64,000 nt of DNA from Sphingomonadales bacterium. GTDB lineage: Bacteria; Pseudomonadota; Alphaproteobacteria; SMXS01. Below the pieces are notes generated by a model. It had not been told where the DNA came from. It saw nothing but the letters and a program-made list of their open reading frames with translations, and made no database searches. Of this stretch, positions 52,647 through 60,777 are shown in pieces (position 1 is the stretch's first letter; each line of letters starts with the position of its first letter). Position numbers and translations under genes: made by a program. The stretch covers positions 1 through 64,000 of the forward strand of contig JALHLV010000020.1 in NCBI GenBank assembly GCA_022844405.1. The letters run 5' to 3'.

Positions 52647-53516
52647 ATGCGCTGGCGCATCGGCGACGTTACCGTCACCCGGATCGTCGAATCGACGTTC
52701 GAGGGGCTGGAAGCCTTCCTGCCGGACGCGACGCCCAAGGCGGTGCTGAAATATGGCTGGCTGCGCCCGTTCCTGACGGACGAGGGCGTGCTGAAGTTCA
52801 GCATCCATGCGCTGGTGATCGAGACGCCGTCGCGGCGCATCATCGTCGACACCTGCGTCGGCAACGAGAAGCCGCGCGAGGTCTTCCCCATCTGGCACAT
52901 GCTGCAGACCGGCTTCCTCGACGACCTGGCGAAGGCCGGCTTTGAGCCGGAGAGCTTCGACACCGTGCTGTGCACCCACCTGCATCTCGACCATGTGGGC
53001 TGGAACACCATGCTGGTCGGCGGCCAGTGGGTGCCGACGTTCCCCAACGCCCGCTACCTGATCGAGCGCAGCGAGTTCGCCTTCCTTGACACCGAAGGCG
53101 CCGATGCAGGCCAGGAACAGTGGGCGCGCGACATGAACGCCGCGGTCATGGCGGATTCGATCCGGCCCGTCGTCGCCGCCGGGCTGGTGGACCTGGTGTC
53201 GTCCGATCACGCGGTCTGCGACGAGGTCCGCCTGGTCCCCACGCCGGGCCACACGCCCGGCCATGTCAGCATCCGGATCGACTCCCGGGGTGAAAGCGCA
53301 CTGATCACCGGCGACTTCATCCACCATCCCTGCCAGCTCGCCCATCCGGAATGGTCGCTGACGTCGGACTTCGATCCGGCGCGGTCGGCGCAAACGCGCG
53401 AGGGCGTGTTCTCGGGCCTCGCCGGCACGCCGACGCTGGTGATCGGCACCCACTGGCCCGATCCCACCGCCGGACGCATCGCCCGCGACGCCGGCGCCTA
53501 TCGCCTCGACATCTGA
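52647..53516 (+). CDS. MBL-fold metallohydrolase
   Basis: The 289-aa protein has the metallo-beta-lactamase motif HLHLDHVGW, the downstream His in TPGHTPGH, GDFIHH and a final GTHW. It is of the N-acyl-homoserine-lactonase-like or general hydrolase type and could open a lactone or thioester made by the pathway. I prefer the second ATG (52647) because GGAG is 6 nt before it; the first (52641) abuts it. The gap from the flavoprotein stop is 9 nt. Confidence 0.9.
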   Translation: MRWRIGDVTVTRIVESTFEGLEAFLPDATPKAVLKYGWLRPFLTDEGVLKFSIHALVIETPSRRIIVDTCVGNEKPREVFPIWHMLQTGFLDDLAKAGFEPESFDTVLCTHLHLDHVGWNTMLVGGQWVPTFPNARYLIERSEFAFLDTEGADAGQEQWARDMNAAVMADSIRPVVAAGLVDLVSSDHAVCDEVRLVPTPGHTPGHVSIRIDSRGESALITGDFIHHPCQLAHPEWSLTSDFDPARSAQTREGVFSGLAGTPTLVIGTHWPDPTAGRIARDAGAYRLDI

Positions 53517-53528
53517 CGGAGCTGCAAA

Positions 53529-53873
53529 ATGCTGATCGCCACCGGCCGCCTGGAGACCGATCCGTCGCTCGTCCACGAGCTGCTCGCCGACCTGCGCGCG
53601 GGCATCGAGCGTTCGCTCGCCGAGGATGGCTGCCAGTTCTATTCCTTCGCGCTGGAGGACGAAGCCGCCGGCCGCATCATCACCCTGCAGATCTGGCGCG
53701 ACGAGGAGGCGCTGGCCGCCCACCTGTGCGCGCCCGAACTGGGCGACCTGGTCGCGCGCTGGACCGGACGCTACACCGTGCACACCCGGCTCTACGACGC
53801 CGAAAACGAACGGCCGGTCGGACAATGGCATAACCCGGCGCTCGGTCGCATGATCGAGGCGAGCCGGCGCTGA
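53529..53873 (+). CDS. ABM-fold protein (putative quinol monooxygenase type)
   Basis: The 114-aa protein has a single ABM-like domain (GRLETDPSLVHELLADLRAG, LEDEAAGRIITLQIWRDEEALAAHL). GGAG lies 7 nt before the ATG and it follows the MBL gene by 12 nt, so it ends the 50173-53873 operon. It may be a cofactor-free oxygenase or a ligand-binding protein. Confidence 0.8.
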   Translation: MLIATGRLETDPSLVHELLADLRAGIERSLAEDGCQFYSFALEDEAAGRIITLQIWRDEEALAAHLCAPELGDLVARWTGRYTVHTRLYDAENERPVGQWHNPALGRMIEASRR

Positions 53874-53971
53874 CGCCGCCGCACCCAAGGCCGTGAAACA
53901 CAAGGACTATTAGAGAGCATGCGCGGACAGTTGTGATAGTCTGTCGCCTGCAGGAACATGCAGCTTGGGCC

Positions 53972-56158
53972 ATGACACGGATTTCGAGGTGGGAGATATC
54001 GGTTGCGGCCGCGCTGGTGGTGATCTGCGCGGTCCTCGTGCTGACAGCCGGCTTCTACGGGACGCGCATCGAGGAGCGCAGGCTGCGCGACCTCGCGGTC
54101 ACCGCCGCGTCGTCGCTGGAGGCCGCCGACGTCGCGGCGCTGGCCGCCAACACCAACTATGAAGAGTTCGCCGGAACCGCGGAATTCGCCCGCATTCGCG
54201 CCGTGCTGGCCCGCATGCGCCAGTCGATCCCCGATGCCCGCTTCGTCTACCTGATCGCCAAGCCCGCCGGCGACTGGCGGTTCCTGGCGGACGCCGAGCC
54301 TCTCGACTCCAAGGACTATTCGCCGCCCGGCCAGGTCTACGAGGACGACCCGGCCGGCTTCGAGACGGTGCTGCGCACTGGCCGGCCCTTCGTGGAGCCG
54401 ATGTCGCGCGACCAGTGGGGCGTATGGGTGTCCGGCGAGGCGCCGATCAAGGACCTGGCCACCGGCCAGACCGTGGCCGTGCTGGGGATCGACATCGACG
54501 CCAGCGATTGGGTCGCGAACGTCCGCGGCTACCGCTGGACCGGCTTCGCCGTCGCCATGCTGATCGTGGTGATCGCCGCCCTGTTCGCCTATGGGCGCCG
54601 CCGCCAGGAACGTAACATGCGCGCGCTTGCCGCCGTGGAGGACCGCACCCGGACGATCATGCGCGCGGCGGCCGTCGGCCTGGTGACCATCGACCAGGAC
54701 GGCGCCATCCGATCCTTCAATCCCGAAGCCGAGCGCATCTTCGGCTACAGCGAGGACGAAGCCGTCGGCCTCAACGTTTCGGTCCTGATGCCCGAGGCCG
54801 AGCAGGATGGCCATGACGGCCACGTCGCCCGTTACCTGGCGACGGGCGAGAGCAAGGTCGTCGGCAAGGGCACGCGCGAGCTGCTGGGCCGGCGCAAGGA
54901 CGGCAAGATATTCCCGCTCGAACTGAGCGTCGCGCGCATGTCCGCCGGCGGCCGCACCAGCTTCGTCGGCAGTATCCACGACATTTCCGAGCGCAAGGCC
55001 GCCGAGGAGAACCTGCGCCAGGCGCAGAAGATGGAAACCTTGGGCCAGCTCACTGGCGGTGTGGCGCACGACATCAACAACATGCTGATGTCCATGCAGC
55101 TCAACATGCAGGTGGTCGAGGACAAGGTCGCGAACGATCCCGAAGCCGCCGAGTGCATGCAGGCGGCGCTGGGCGCGCTGAAGCGCGGCGCCGAGCTGAC
55201 CGACCGGCTGCTGGCGTTCTCGCGCAAGCAGCCGCTGCAGCCCAAGGTGACCAACGTCAACGGCCTGGTGGGCGAAACGCTGCAACTGCTGCAGCGGACC
55301 CTGCAGGCGACGGTCGGCGTGAACACGTCGCTCTCGGCCGGCGCGTGGTCCGTCGAGGTCGATCCCAGCCAGCTCACCAACGCCATCGTCAACCTGGCGA
55401 TCAACGCCCGCGACGCCATGCCGGACGGAGGCACCCTGACCGTCGAGACGTCGAACATCCATCTCGACGAGGACTATACCGCCCAGTACGAGGACCTGAA
55501 ACCGGGCGACTACGTGCTGATCGCGGTCAGCGACACCGGCACCGGCATGTCGCGGGCCGTTGCGGAACGGGCGTTCGATCCGTTCTTCACCACCAAGCCC
55601 ACCGGCAAGGGAAGCGGGCTTGGCCTCAGCATGGTCTACGGTTTCGTCAAGCAGTCCGGCGGCCATGTGAAGATCTACAGCGAGGAAGGCCAGGGCACGA
55701 CGGTGAAGATGTTCTTCCCGCGCACCGGCGCCCAGTCGCTGGCGCAGATGCGCCGCGCTGTCGTGCGGCCGGCCGGCGCGCGCGGCGAAACCATCCTGCT
55801 GGTCGAGGACGACATGGACGTGCAGATCAGCATCACCCGCATCCTCGGCACCTTCGGCTACAAGGTGCATGCCTCGTCCAGTGGGCCGGACGCCTTGCGG
55901 CTGATCGACGGCGGCCTGCGCCCTGACCTGATCCTGGCCGATGTCGTGCTGCCCGCCGGCATGAGCGGTCCCGAGGTCGCCGACGCGGTGCTCGCGCGCG
56001 TACCGTCCTGCCGGGCGCTGTTCATGTCGGGCTATACCGACAACGTGCTGATCCATGAGGGCCGGATCGATCCCGGCATCGTGCTGTTGTCGAAACCGTT
56101 CCCGCGCGAAGCCGTGGCGGCGAAGATCCGGCAGATCCTCGACGCACCGGCCGCCTGA
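53972..56158 (+). CDS. Hybrid sensor histidine kinase with PAS and receiver domain
   Basis: The 728-aa protein has TM1 (about 10-28), a periplasmic sensor (about 30-185), TM2 (about 190-207), a PAS domain (about 225-340), HisKA with phospho-His366 (GGVAHDINN) and HATPase_c (NLAINARDAM, DTGTGM, FDPFFTTK, GSGLGLS). A C-terminal receiver has phospho-acceptor Asp657. The PAS is FixL-like in sequence, but the residue at the heme-ligand position is Lys295 rather than His, so oxygen sensing by heme is unlikely. The stimulus is unknown and no separate response regulator is nearby. An in-frame start 13 codons upstream is possible. Confidence 0.93.
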   Translation: MTRISRWEISVAAALVVICAVLVLTAGFYGTRIEERRLRDLAVTAASSLEAADVAALAANTNYEEFAGTAEFARIRAVLARMRQSIPDARFVYLIAKPAGDWRFLADAEPLDSKDYSPPGQVYEDDPAGFETVLRTGRPFVEPMSRDQWGVWVSGEAPIKDLATGQTVAVLGIDIDASDWVANVRGYRWTGFAVAMLIVVIAALFAYGRRRQERNMRALAAVEDRTRTIMRAAAVGLVTIDQDGAIRSFNPEAERIFGYSEDEAVGLNVSVLMPEAEQDGHDGHVARYLATGESKVVGKGTRELLGRRKDGKIFPLELSVARMSAGGRTSFVGSIHDISERKAAEENLRQAQKMETLGQLTGGVAHDINNMLMSMQLNMQVVEDKVANDPEAAECMQAALGALKRGAELTDRLLAFSRKQPLQPKVTNVNGLVGETLQLLQRTLQATVGVNTSLSAGAWSVEVDPSQLTNAIVNLAINARDAMPDGGTLTVETSNIHLDEDYTAQYEDLKPGDYVLIAVSDTGTGMSRAVAERAFDPFFTTKPTGKGSGLGLSMVYGFVKQSGGHVKIYSEEGQGTTVKMFFPRTGAQSLAQMRRAVVRPAGARGETILLVEDDMDVQISITRILGTFGYKVHASSSGPDALRLIDGGLRPDLILADVVLPAGMSGPEVADAVLARVPSCRALFMSGYTDNVLIHEGRIDPGIVLLSKPFPREAVAAKIRQILDAPAA

Positions 56159-56202
56159 CGGACGATCCGCCGGGCAGTGTCCGCCCGGCAATTGTCCGTC
56201 AG
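56155..56202. terminator. Hairpin between convergent genes
   Basis: CTGACGGAC (56155-56163) pairs with GTCCGTCAG (56194-56202), and inside it GCCGGGC (56169-56175) pairs with GCCCGGC (56183-56189). It overlaps both stop codons. No T-run follows, so factor-independent termination is uncertain. Confidence 0.45.
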
Positions 56203-57818
56203 AGCCGGCGATCTTCGCGGATCATGTCCGACGCCTTCTCGGCGATCATGATCACCGGCGAATTGGTGTTGCCCGAGACGATGGTCGGCATGACCGAGGC
56301 ATCGACCACGCGCAGCCCGGACAGGCCGTGCACCCGCAGCCGGACATCGACGACCGCATCCGGCCCGTCGCCCATCCTGGCGGTGCCGACCGGGTGGAAG
56401 ATGGTGGTCGAGATGTCGCCGATCCTGGCCAGCAGTTCGGCGTCCGACGCCACCTGCGGCCCCGGCAGTATTTCCGTTGGATTGAACTGTGAAATCGCCT
56501 TGGCCGCCATCAACTGACGGGTCAGCTTGATCGAGCGCAGCGCCACCTGCCGGTCGTTCTCGGCCGACAAATAGTTCGGTCGGATCGCCGGCGGCTGGCG
56601 CGGGTCCGCCGAGCGGATGTGAATCGTTCCGCGGCTTTCGGGCCGCAAATTGCACACCGAGGCGGTCACCGCCGGGAATTTGTGCAGCGGCTCGCCCAGC
56701 TTGTTCGTCGACAGCGGCTGCACGTGATACTCCAGATCAGGCGTCTCCAGCCGAGGGTCGCTGCGCGCGAAGATGCCGAGCTGGCTGGGCGCCATGGACA
56801 GCGGCCCCGACCGCGTCAGCAGGTATTGCAGCCCCAGCTTGCCCTTGCCGAACAGGCTGCCGGCGAGCTGGTTCAGGGTGACCGTGTTCGACACCTGGAA
56901 GACGGTGCGGATCTGCAGGTGGTCCTGCAGATTGCCGCCCACGCCCGCCAGCGCGTGGACCACCGGTATGCCGAAGCCGCCCAGCACCGCCGGGTCGCCG
57001 ATGCCCGACAGCTCGAGGATCTTGGGTGAATTGACGGCGCCGGCCGACAGGATCACTTCACCCTCGGCCCGGGCCTGCTTCAGCACGCCGTTCTGGCGGA
57101 AGCGGACGCCTGTGACCCGGCTGCCGTCCAGTACCAGGGATTCGGTCTCCGCGCCGGTGATCACCCGCAGGTTCGGCCGGCTGCGTACCGGATCGAGGAA
57201 CGCCTTGGCGGTGTGCCAGCGCACGCCGCGCTTCTGGTTCACCTCGAAATAGCCCGAGCCCTCGTTGGTGCCCTTGTTGAAGTCGTCGGTGCGCGGGATG
57301 CCCACTTCCTCGGCCGCGTCGCGGAAGGCGTCGAGGATCGGCCACGAGATGCGCTGCTTTTCCACCCGCCACTCGCCGCCGCTGCCGTGCAGGTCGCTGG
57401 CGCCCTTGTGATAGTCCTCGGACTTGCGGAAATAGGGCAGCACGTCGTCCCAGCCCCAGCCGGTGTTGCCCTGCTGGCGCCAGCCGTCATAGTCGGCGGC
57501 CTGGCCGCGCATGTAGATCATGCCGTTGATCGACGAGCAGCCGCCCAGAACCTTGCCGCGCGGATAGTCCAGCGCCCGTCCGTTCAGCCCGGCGTCCGGC
57601 TCGGTCTTCATCAGCCAGTCGGTGCGCGGGTTGCCCATGCAGAACAGGTAGCCGATCGGGATGTTCACCCAGTGGTAGTTGGCGTTGCCGCCCGCCTCGA
57701 GCAGCAGCACCCGGACCGCGCCGTCCGCCGACAGCCGGTTGGCCAGCACGCAGCCCGCCGAGCCCGCGCCGACGATGACGTAGTCCCAGGTGCCTTCGAC
57801 GGCCGCGGCCTGCTCCAC
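56199..57818 (-). CDS. GMC-family FAD oxidoreductase (choline-dehydrogenase-like)
   Basis: The 539-aa flavoprotein has the N-terminal GAGSAGCVLANRLS, LGGCSSINGMIYMRG, the GMC signature around SAGAVNSPKILELSGIG, the catalytic HPVGTARMG and SGNTNSPVIMIAEKA. The family oxidises primary or secondary alcohols to aldehydes or ketones. I choose the GTG at 57818 because AAGGAG lies 6 nt upstream; another GTG nine codons earlier lacks this. It may act on an alcohol made by the surrounding oxygenases. Confidence 0.94.
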   Translation of the reverse strand: MEQAAAVEGTWDYVIVGAGSAGCVLANRLSADGAVRVLLLEAGGNANYHWVNIPIGYLFCMGNPRTDWLMKTEPDAGLNGRALDYPRGKVLGGCSSINGMIYMRGQAADYDGWRQQGNTGWGWDDVLPYFRKSEDYHKGASDLHGSGGEWRVEKQRISWPILDAFRDAAEEVGIPRTDDFNKGTNEGSGYFEVNQKRGVRWHTAKAFLDPVRSRPNLRVITGAETESLVLDGSRVTGVRFRQNGVLKQARAEGEVILSAGAVNSPKILELSGIGDPAVLGGFGIPVVHALAGVGGNLQDHLQIRTVFQVSNTVTLNQLAGSLFGKGKLGLQYLLTRSGPLSMAPSQLGIFARSDPRLETPDLEYHVQPLSTNKLGEPLHKFPAVTASVCNLRPESRGTIHIRSADPRQPPAIRPNYLSAENDRQVALRSIKLTRQLMAAKAISQFNPTEILPGPQVASDAELLARIGDISTTIFHPVGTARMGDGPDAVVDVRLRVHGLSGLRVVDASVMPTIVSGNTNSPVIMIAEKASDMIREDRRL

Positions 57819-57953
57819 CGGTGTCTCCTTCCCGTTCGGGGGCACAGTAGCGCCGTTATCGCCCGTTGTAAGCCCGGTCCGTCATGCTAGTGTTCGGCAT
57901 TCACGCGTGACTGATTCCGGAGGGGCCGGAGCGCGCGCAGGGGAGACAGGAAC

Positions 57954-58451
57954 ATGAGCGACACGTTTACCGCCGACGAGGTCAAGGAACTCCGCAAGCT
58001 GCTGGAGATCGAGAAGATCCGGAAGGTGAAGCAGATGTACTCGCACCTGATGGACGGCCGCGACATTCCGGCGCTGGCCCAGATCGTCGCCGAAGACTGC
58101 GTCTGCGTGTTCGGCCCTTACGGCACTTGGACCGGCCGCGACCAGATCCACAAGGGCTGGGCCGAAGTGTTCAAGAACGCGGTCCCCTATGGCGGCTTCC
58201 ATGCCACCACCAACATGTGGATCGAGATGACCAGCCCGACCTATGCCATCAGCCGCACCTATCTGCACGACATCTCGAACGAGCCGGACCCGCGCGCCAA
58301 TCCGGTGGTTTGGTACGGCATCTATGACGAGGACTACGAGAAGGTGGGCGGCGAGTGGAAGATCAAGAAGTGCACGCTGCAGTTCCTGTGGCCCAAGCGC
58401 ATGGTCAGCGACGACTTCCCCCGCAAGATGACGCCGACCTCGTTCGGGTGA
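57954..58451 (+). CDS. SnoaL/NTF2-like protein
   Basis: The 165-aa protein has the SnoaL-like fold (LLEIEKIRKVKQMYSHLMDG, ending in KVGGEWKIKKCTLQF) and no signal peptide. It resembles small dehydratase/isomerase or gamma-hexachlorocyclohexane dehydrochlorinase-like proteins in layout, without a definable active site. GGGGAG precedes the ATG. Confidence 0.85.
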   Translation: MSDTFTADEVKELRKLLEIEKIRKVKQMYSHLMDGRDIPALAQIVAEDCVCVFGPYGTWTGRDQIHKGWAEVFKNAVPYGGFHATTNMWIEMTSPTYAISRTYLHDISNEPDPRANPVVWYGIYDEDYEKVGGEWKIKKCTLQFLWPKRMVSDDFPRKMTPTSFG

Positions 58452-58553
58452 CGAGAGACCGGGTCGGAGCGTTCTGGCGTAGATCGCCAGCCTTCCGACC
58501 TGTCGCCGTGGGTGCCGCTGAAACCTGGAAAGCTGGGGTGGAAGCTGGAAGGT

Positions 58554-58589
58554 AAATAAGTGAACTGCACCGTAACCGTCACCGTCACC
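58554..58589 (+). repeat. Degenerate left-type end repeat
   Basis: ATAAGTGAACTGCACCGTAACC and a following run of GTCACC units resemble the left end repeat at 5801-5839 with small gaps. It lies 92 bp upstream of the VOC gene. Confidence 0.5.
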
Positions 58590-58680
58590 ACGCCGTAACT
58601 CATCGCTTTTTTGGTGGATATCGCGGGCGATTGGCGTTTCTGATTGTTCCTGTCGTTCAGCCGCCGAGTGGGAGATGGGA

Positions 58681-59238
58681 ATGAGCAGCCTCTTTGGCCC
58701 TATGATCCAGCAGGGTTACGTCGTTCCAGACATGGACGGAGCCTTGCGGCACTGGCTCGACCGCGGAGTCGGCCCATTCTATCTGATCGCGCCGTTCGAA
58801 CTCGACGCACTGCATTACGGCACACCGACGACATGCCATATGACGGCGGCATTTGCGTGTTCCGGTGATCAACAGATCGAGTTGATCCAACCACTTTCGG
58901 GCTCCGGCCCAAACGTCTACGACGACTACCTCTGCAAGTATCCGGAAGGTGGACTGCAGCACCTGGCCTCGTGGTGCGATGACGTGGACAGCAAGTTGAC
59001 TCAGTTGACGGCGGCCGGCATCGACTATGTTCTCGCGCAGCGTTATCCCGCGTCCCACGCCTATCTGGACCTGGGCCGTTCGCCCGGCGTGATGATCCAG
59101 CTGATGCCGATGCTCCAGCGATACCTGGACCTTTACGACGCGTGTCGGAGCGCCGCTGCGGCGTGGGACGGCAAGAGCGATCCGGTCAGGCGCCTCCCCG
59201 AGGCCGTTCGCGCCGGGGACTGGGCTCACCCAACCTAG
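58681..59238 (+). CDS. VOC-family (glyoxalase-like) protein
   Basis: The 185-aa protein looks like a two-module VOC protein (MIQQGYVVPDMDGALRHWLD near the start, QIELIQPLSGSGPNVYDDYL, then GLQHLASWCDD and a late PGVMIQLMPM). The second ATG (58681) is 6 nt after GGGAG and is preferred over 58675. It stands alone between inverted end repeats (58554 and 59338), and its base composition is slightly less GC-rich than its neighbours, which suggests separate acquisition. Confidence 0.82.
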   Translation: MSSLFGPMIQQGYVVPDMDGALRHWLDRGVGPFYLIAPFELDALHYGTPTTCHMTAAFACSGDQQIELIQPLSGSGPNVYDDYLCKYPEGGLQHLASWCDDVDSKLTQLTAAGIDYVLAQRYPASHAYLDLGRSPGVMIQLMPMLQRYLDLYDACRSAAAAWDGKSDPVRRLPEAVRAGDWAHPT

Positions 59239-59337
59239 GTGGACGCAACTGATCCCCGGAGCGCCGATGGTCCATGGCATCGCAGTCGAGCCGATCAAGC
59301 AGGGGCATCGATTGCAGTGACAATTGCGGCGCAATTG

Positions 59338-59355
59338 CGGTGACAGTGCATTTAA
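59338..59355 (-). repeat. Right-type end repeat downstream of the VOC gene
   Basis: CGGTGACAGTGCATTTAA differs in one base from the right repeat at 27423-27440. A related ATTGC-GTGACA-type unit precedes it (59311-59337). No gene lies in 59239-59417. Confidence 0.65.
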
Positions 59356-59417
59356 TTAAACCTCCTAGCTGATTGGGTCGGGCCCTGGCGGAAGGATGGC
59401 TCACCGAAATCCAAGCT

Positions 59418-59852
59418 TCAGCGGTTGTTGGAATACGCCGCCAGCCGTTCTGACATGTCGCGGTAGGCGCCTTCCAACCCATCCGCGATCACCTTCGGAT
59501 TGACGCCGTCGTGCGGCTCGAATTCCGAGCGCCAGTCGATGCGGCACTGGCCGGGACCGGTGTCGGTCAGCGAGATGCGGGTCCAGTAGTCCTTCATGTC
59601 GAGCGGCCGGCCCTTGGTCAGGGAGTAGCGGATGGCGTGCTCGGCCTCGCTGACCTCGTCCAGCCGGTGCTGCACGGTGCCGAAGCTGGGCAGGGTGAAG
59701 TCGCGCACCATGCCGACGCCCTCGCCAGTCACCTCCAGCGTGCCGATGTCGCCGCCCTTCACCCAGGCAAGCAGCGAGCCGAAGTCGCGCAGTACTTTCC
59801 ATGCGGTCGCCGCCGGCACATCCAGCGTCATGGCGAAGTGGAATGGGACCAT
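59418..59852 (-). CDS. SRPBCC-family (START/Bet v 1 fold) protein
   Basis: The 144-aa protein has the polyketide-cyclase-type SRPBCC pattern (LDVPAATAWKVLRDFGSLLAWVKG, ISLTDTGPGQCRIDWRSEF). It is likely to bind a hydrophobic ligand. A TTG at 59858 overlaps the crotonase stop, but the ATG at 59852, 2 nt after that stop and 7 nt after CAGG, is the likelier start. It is co-transcribed with the crotonase. Confidence 0.85.
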   Translation of the reverse strand: MVPFHFAMTLDVPAATAWKVLRDFGSLLAWVKGGDIGTLEVTGEGVGMVRDFTLPSFGTVQHRLDEVSEAEHAIRYSLTKGRPLDMKDYWTRISLTDTGPGQCRIDWRSEFEPHDGVNPKVIADGLEGAYRDMSERLAAYSNNR

Positions 59853-59854
59853 GC

Positions 59855-60634
59855 TCAAACCTGCGACTTGCCGCGCGCCTGGATGCCGGCGCGGCGCTTC
59901 TCGACCTCCTCGGGCGACACGGCCACGTTGGCGGCGCGGGCGCGGCGCTGCTCGGTCTGCATGCCGTCGCCGAACGACTGGGCGAAGCCCTCGTCGATCA
60001 CCGCCTTGTAGCTCACCAGCATCTCCGGGAGCACCGACAGCATGTCCCTGGCGAGCTGCAGGCAGGTGGGTAGCAACTGCTCCTCGTGGTTCACCACCCG
60101 GTTCACCAGGCCCCAGTCGGCGGCCTGCTGGGCCGACAGGAAGTTGCCGGTCAGCGACAGCTCCTTGGCGCGGTAGATACCGATGGCCCGGCTCAGCTTC
60201 TGGCTCAGGCCCCAGCCCGGCATCACGCCGACGCGGGCATGGGTATCGGCGAACCGCGCGTTGGGCGAGGCGATCAGCACGTCGCAGGCCAACGCCAGCT
60301 CGAAGCCGCCGGTGATCGCCACGCCATTGATCGCGCCGATGATCGGCCCGCTGAACTTGCCGAGGGAGCGCACTGGGTCACCTTGCGTAATCGTGTCGTT
60401 GGGGTTGGACAGCCCCTTCTGGCCCAGCTCCTTCAGATCGAGGCCGGCGCAGAACGCCTTGCCGCTGCCGGTCAGGATCATCACCCGCACGCCGGGGTCG
60501 GCCTCCAGCTCGTCGACCGTCTTCGCGATGGCGCTGCGCAGCTCGCGCGACAGGGCGTTCATGGCGGTCGGGCGGTTGAGGGTGACGATGGCGATCTCGC
60601 CGGTCTTCTCGACCAGCAGCACAGGCTCGGACAT
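59855..60634 (-). CDS. Enoyl-CoA hydratase/isomerase (crotonase family)
   Basis: The 259-aa protein has the crotonase signatures AFCAGLDLKEL (first oxyanion loop) and GVAITGGFELALACDVLIAS (second loop). ARVGVMPGWGLSQKL follows, where the usual hydratase glutamate position reads MPGWG rather than PExG, which makes a hydratase reaction less certain. GGGGAG precedes the ATG. It points to a CoA-dependent lower pathway. Confidence 0.92.
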   Translation of the reverse strand: MSEPVLLVEKTGEIAIVTLNRPTAMNALSRELRSAIAKTVDELEADPGVRVMILTGSGKAFCAGLDLKELGQKGLSNPNDTITQGDPVRSLGKFSGPIIGAINGVAITGGFELALACDVLIASPNARFADTHARVGVMPGWGLSQKLSRAIGIYRAKELSLTGNFLSAQQAADWGLVNRVVNHEEQLLPTCLQLARDMLSVLPEMLVSYKAVIDEGFAQSFGDGMQTEQRRARAANVAVSPEEVEKRRAGIQARGKSQV

Positions 60635-60777
60635 GGCGGACTCCCCGGAAATGTTCGCCCTATTGTTTCGTGTGCGACCGGGGCCGTCCAGCCCGAATGC
60701 CGATTGATGATTATGCTCGCGTGACTGTAAAACGCGCGTCATAGTTCCAGGGCGAGTCACGCCGGGGAGCACGGGCG

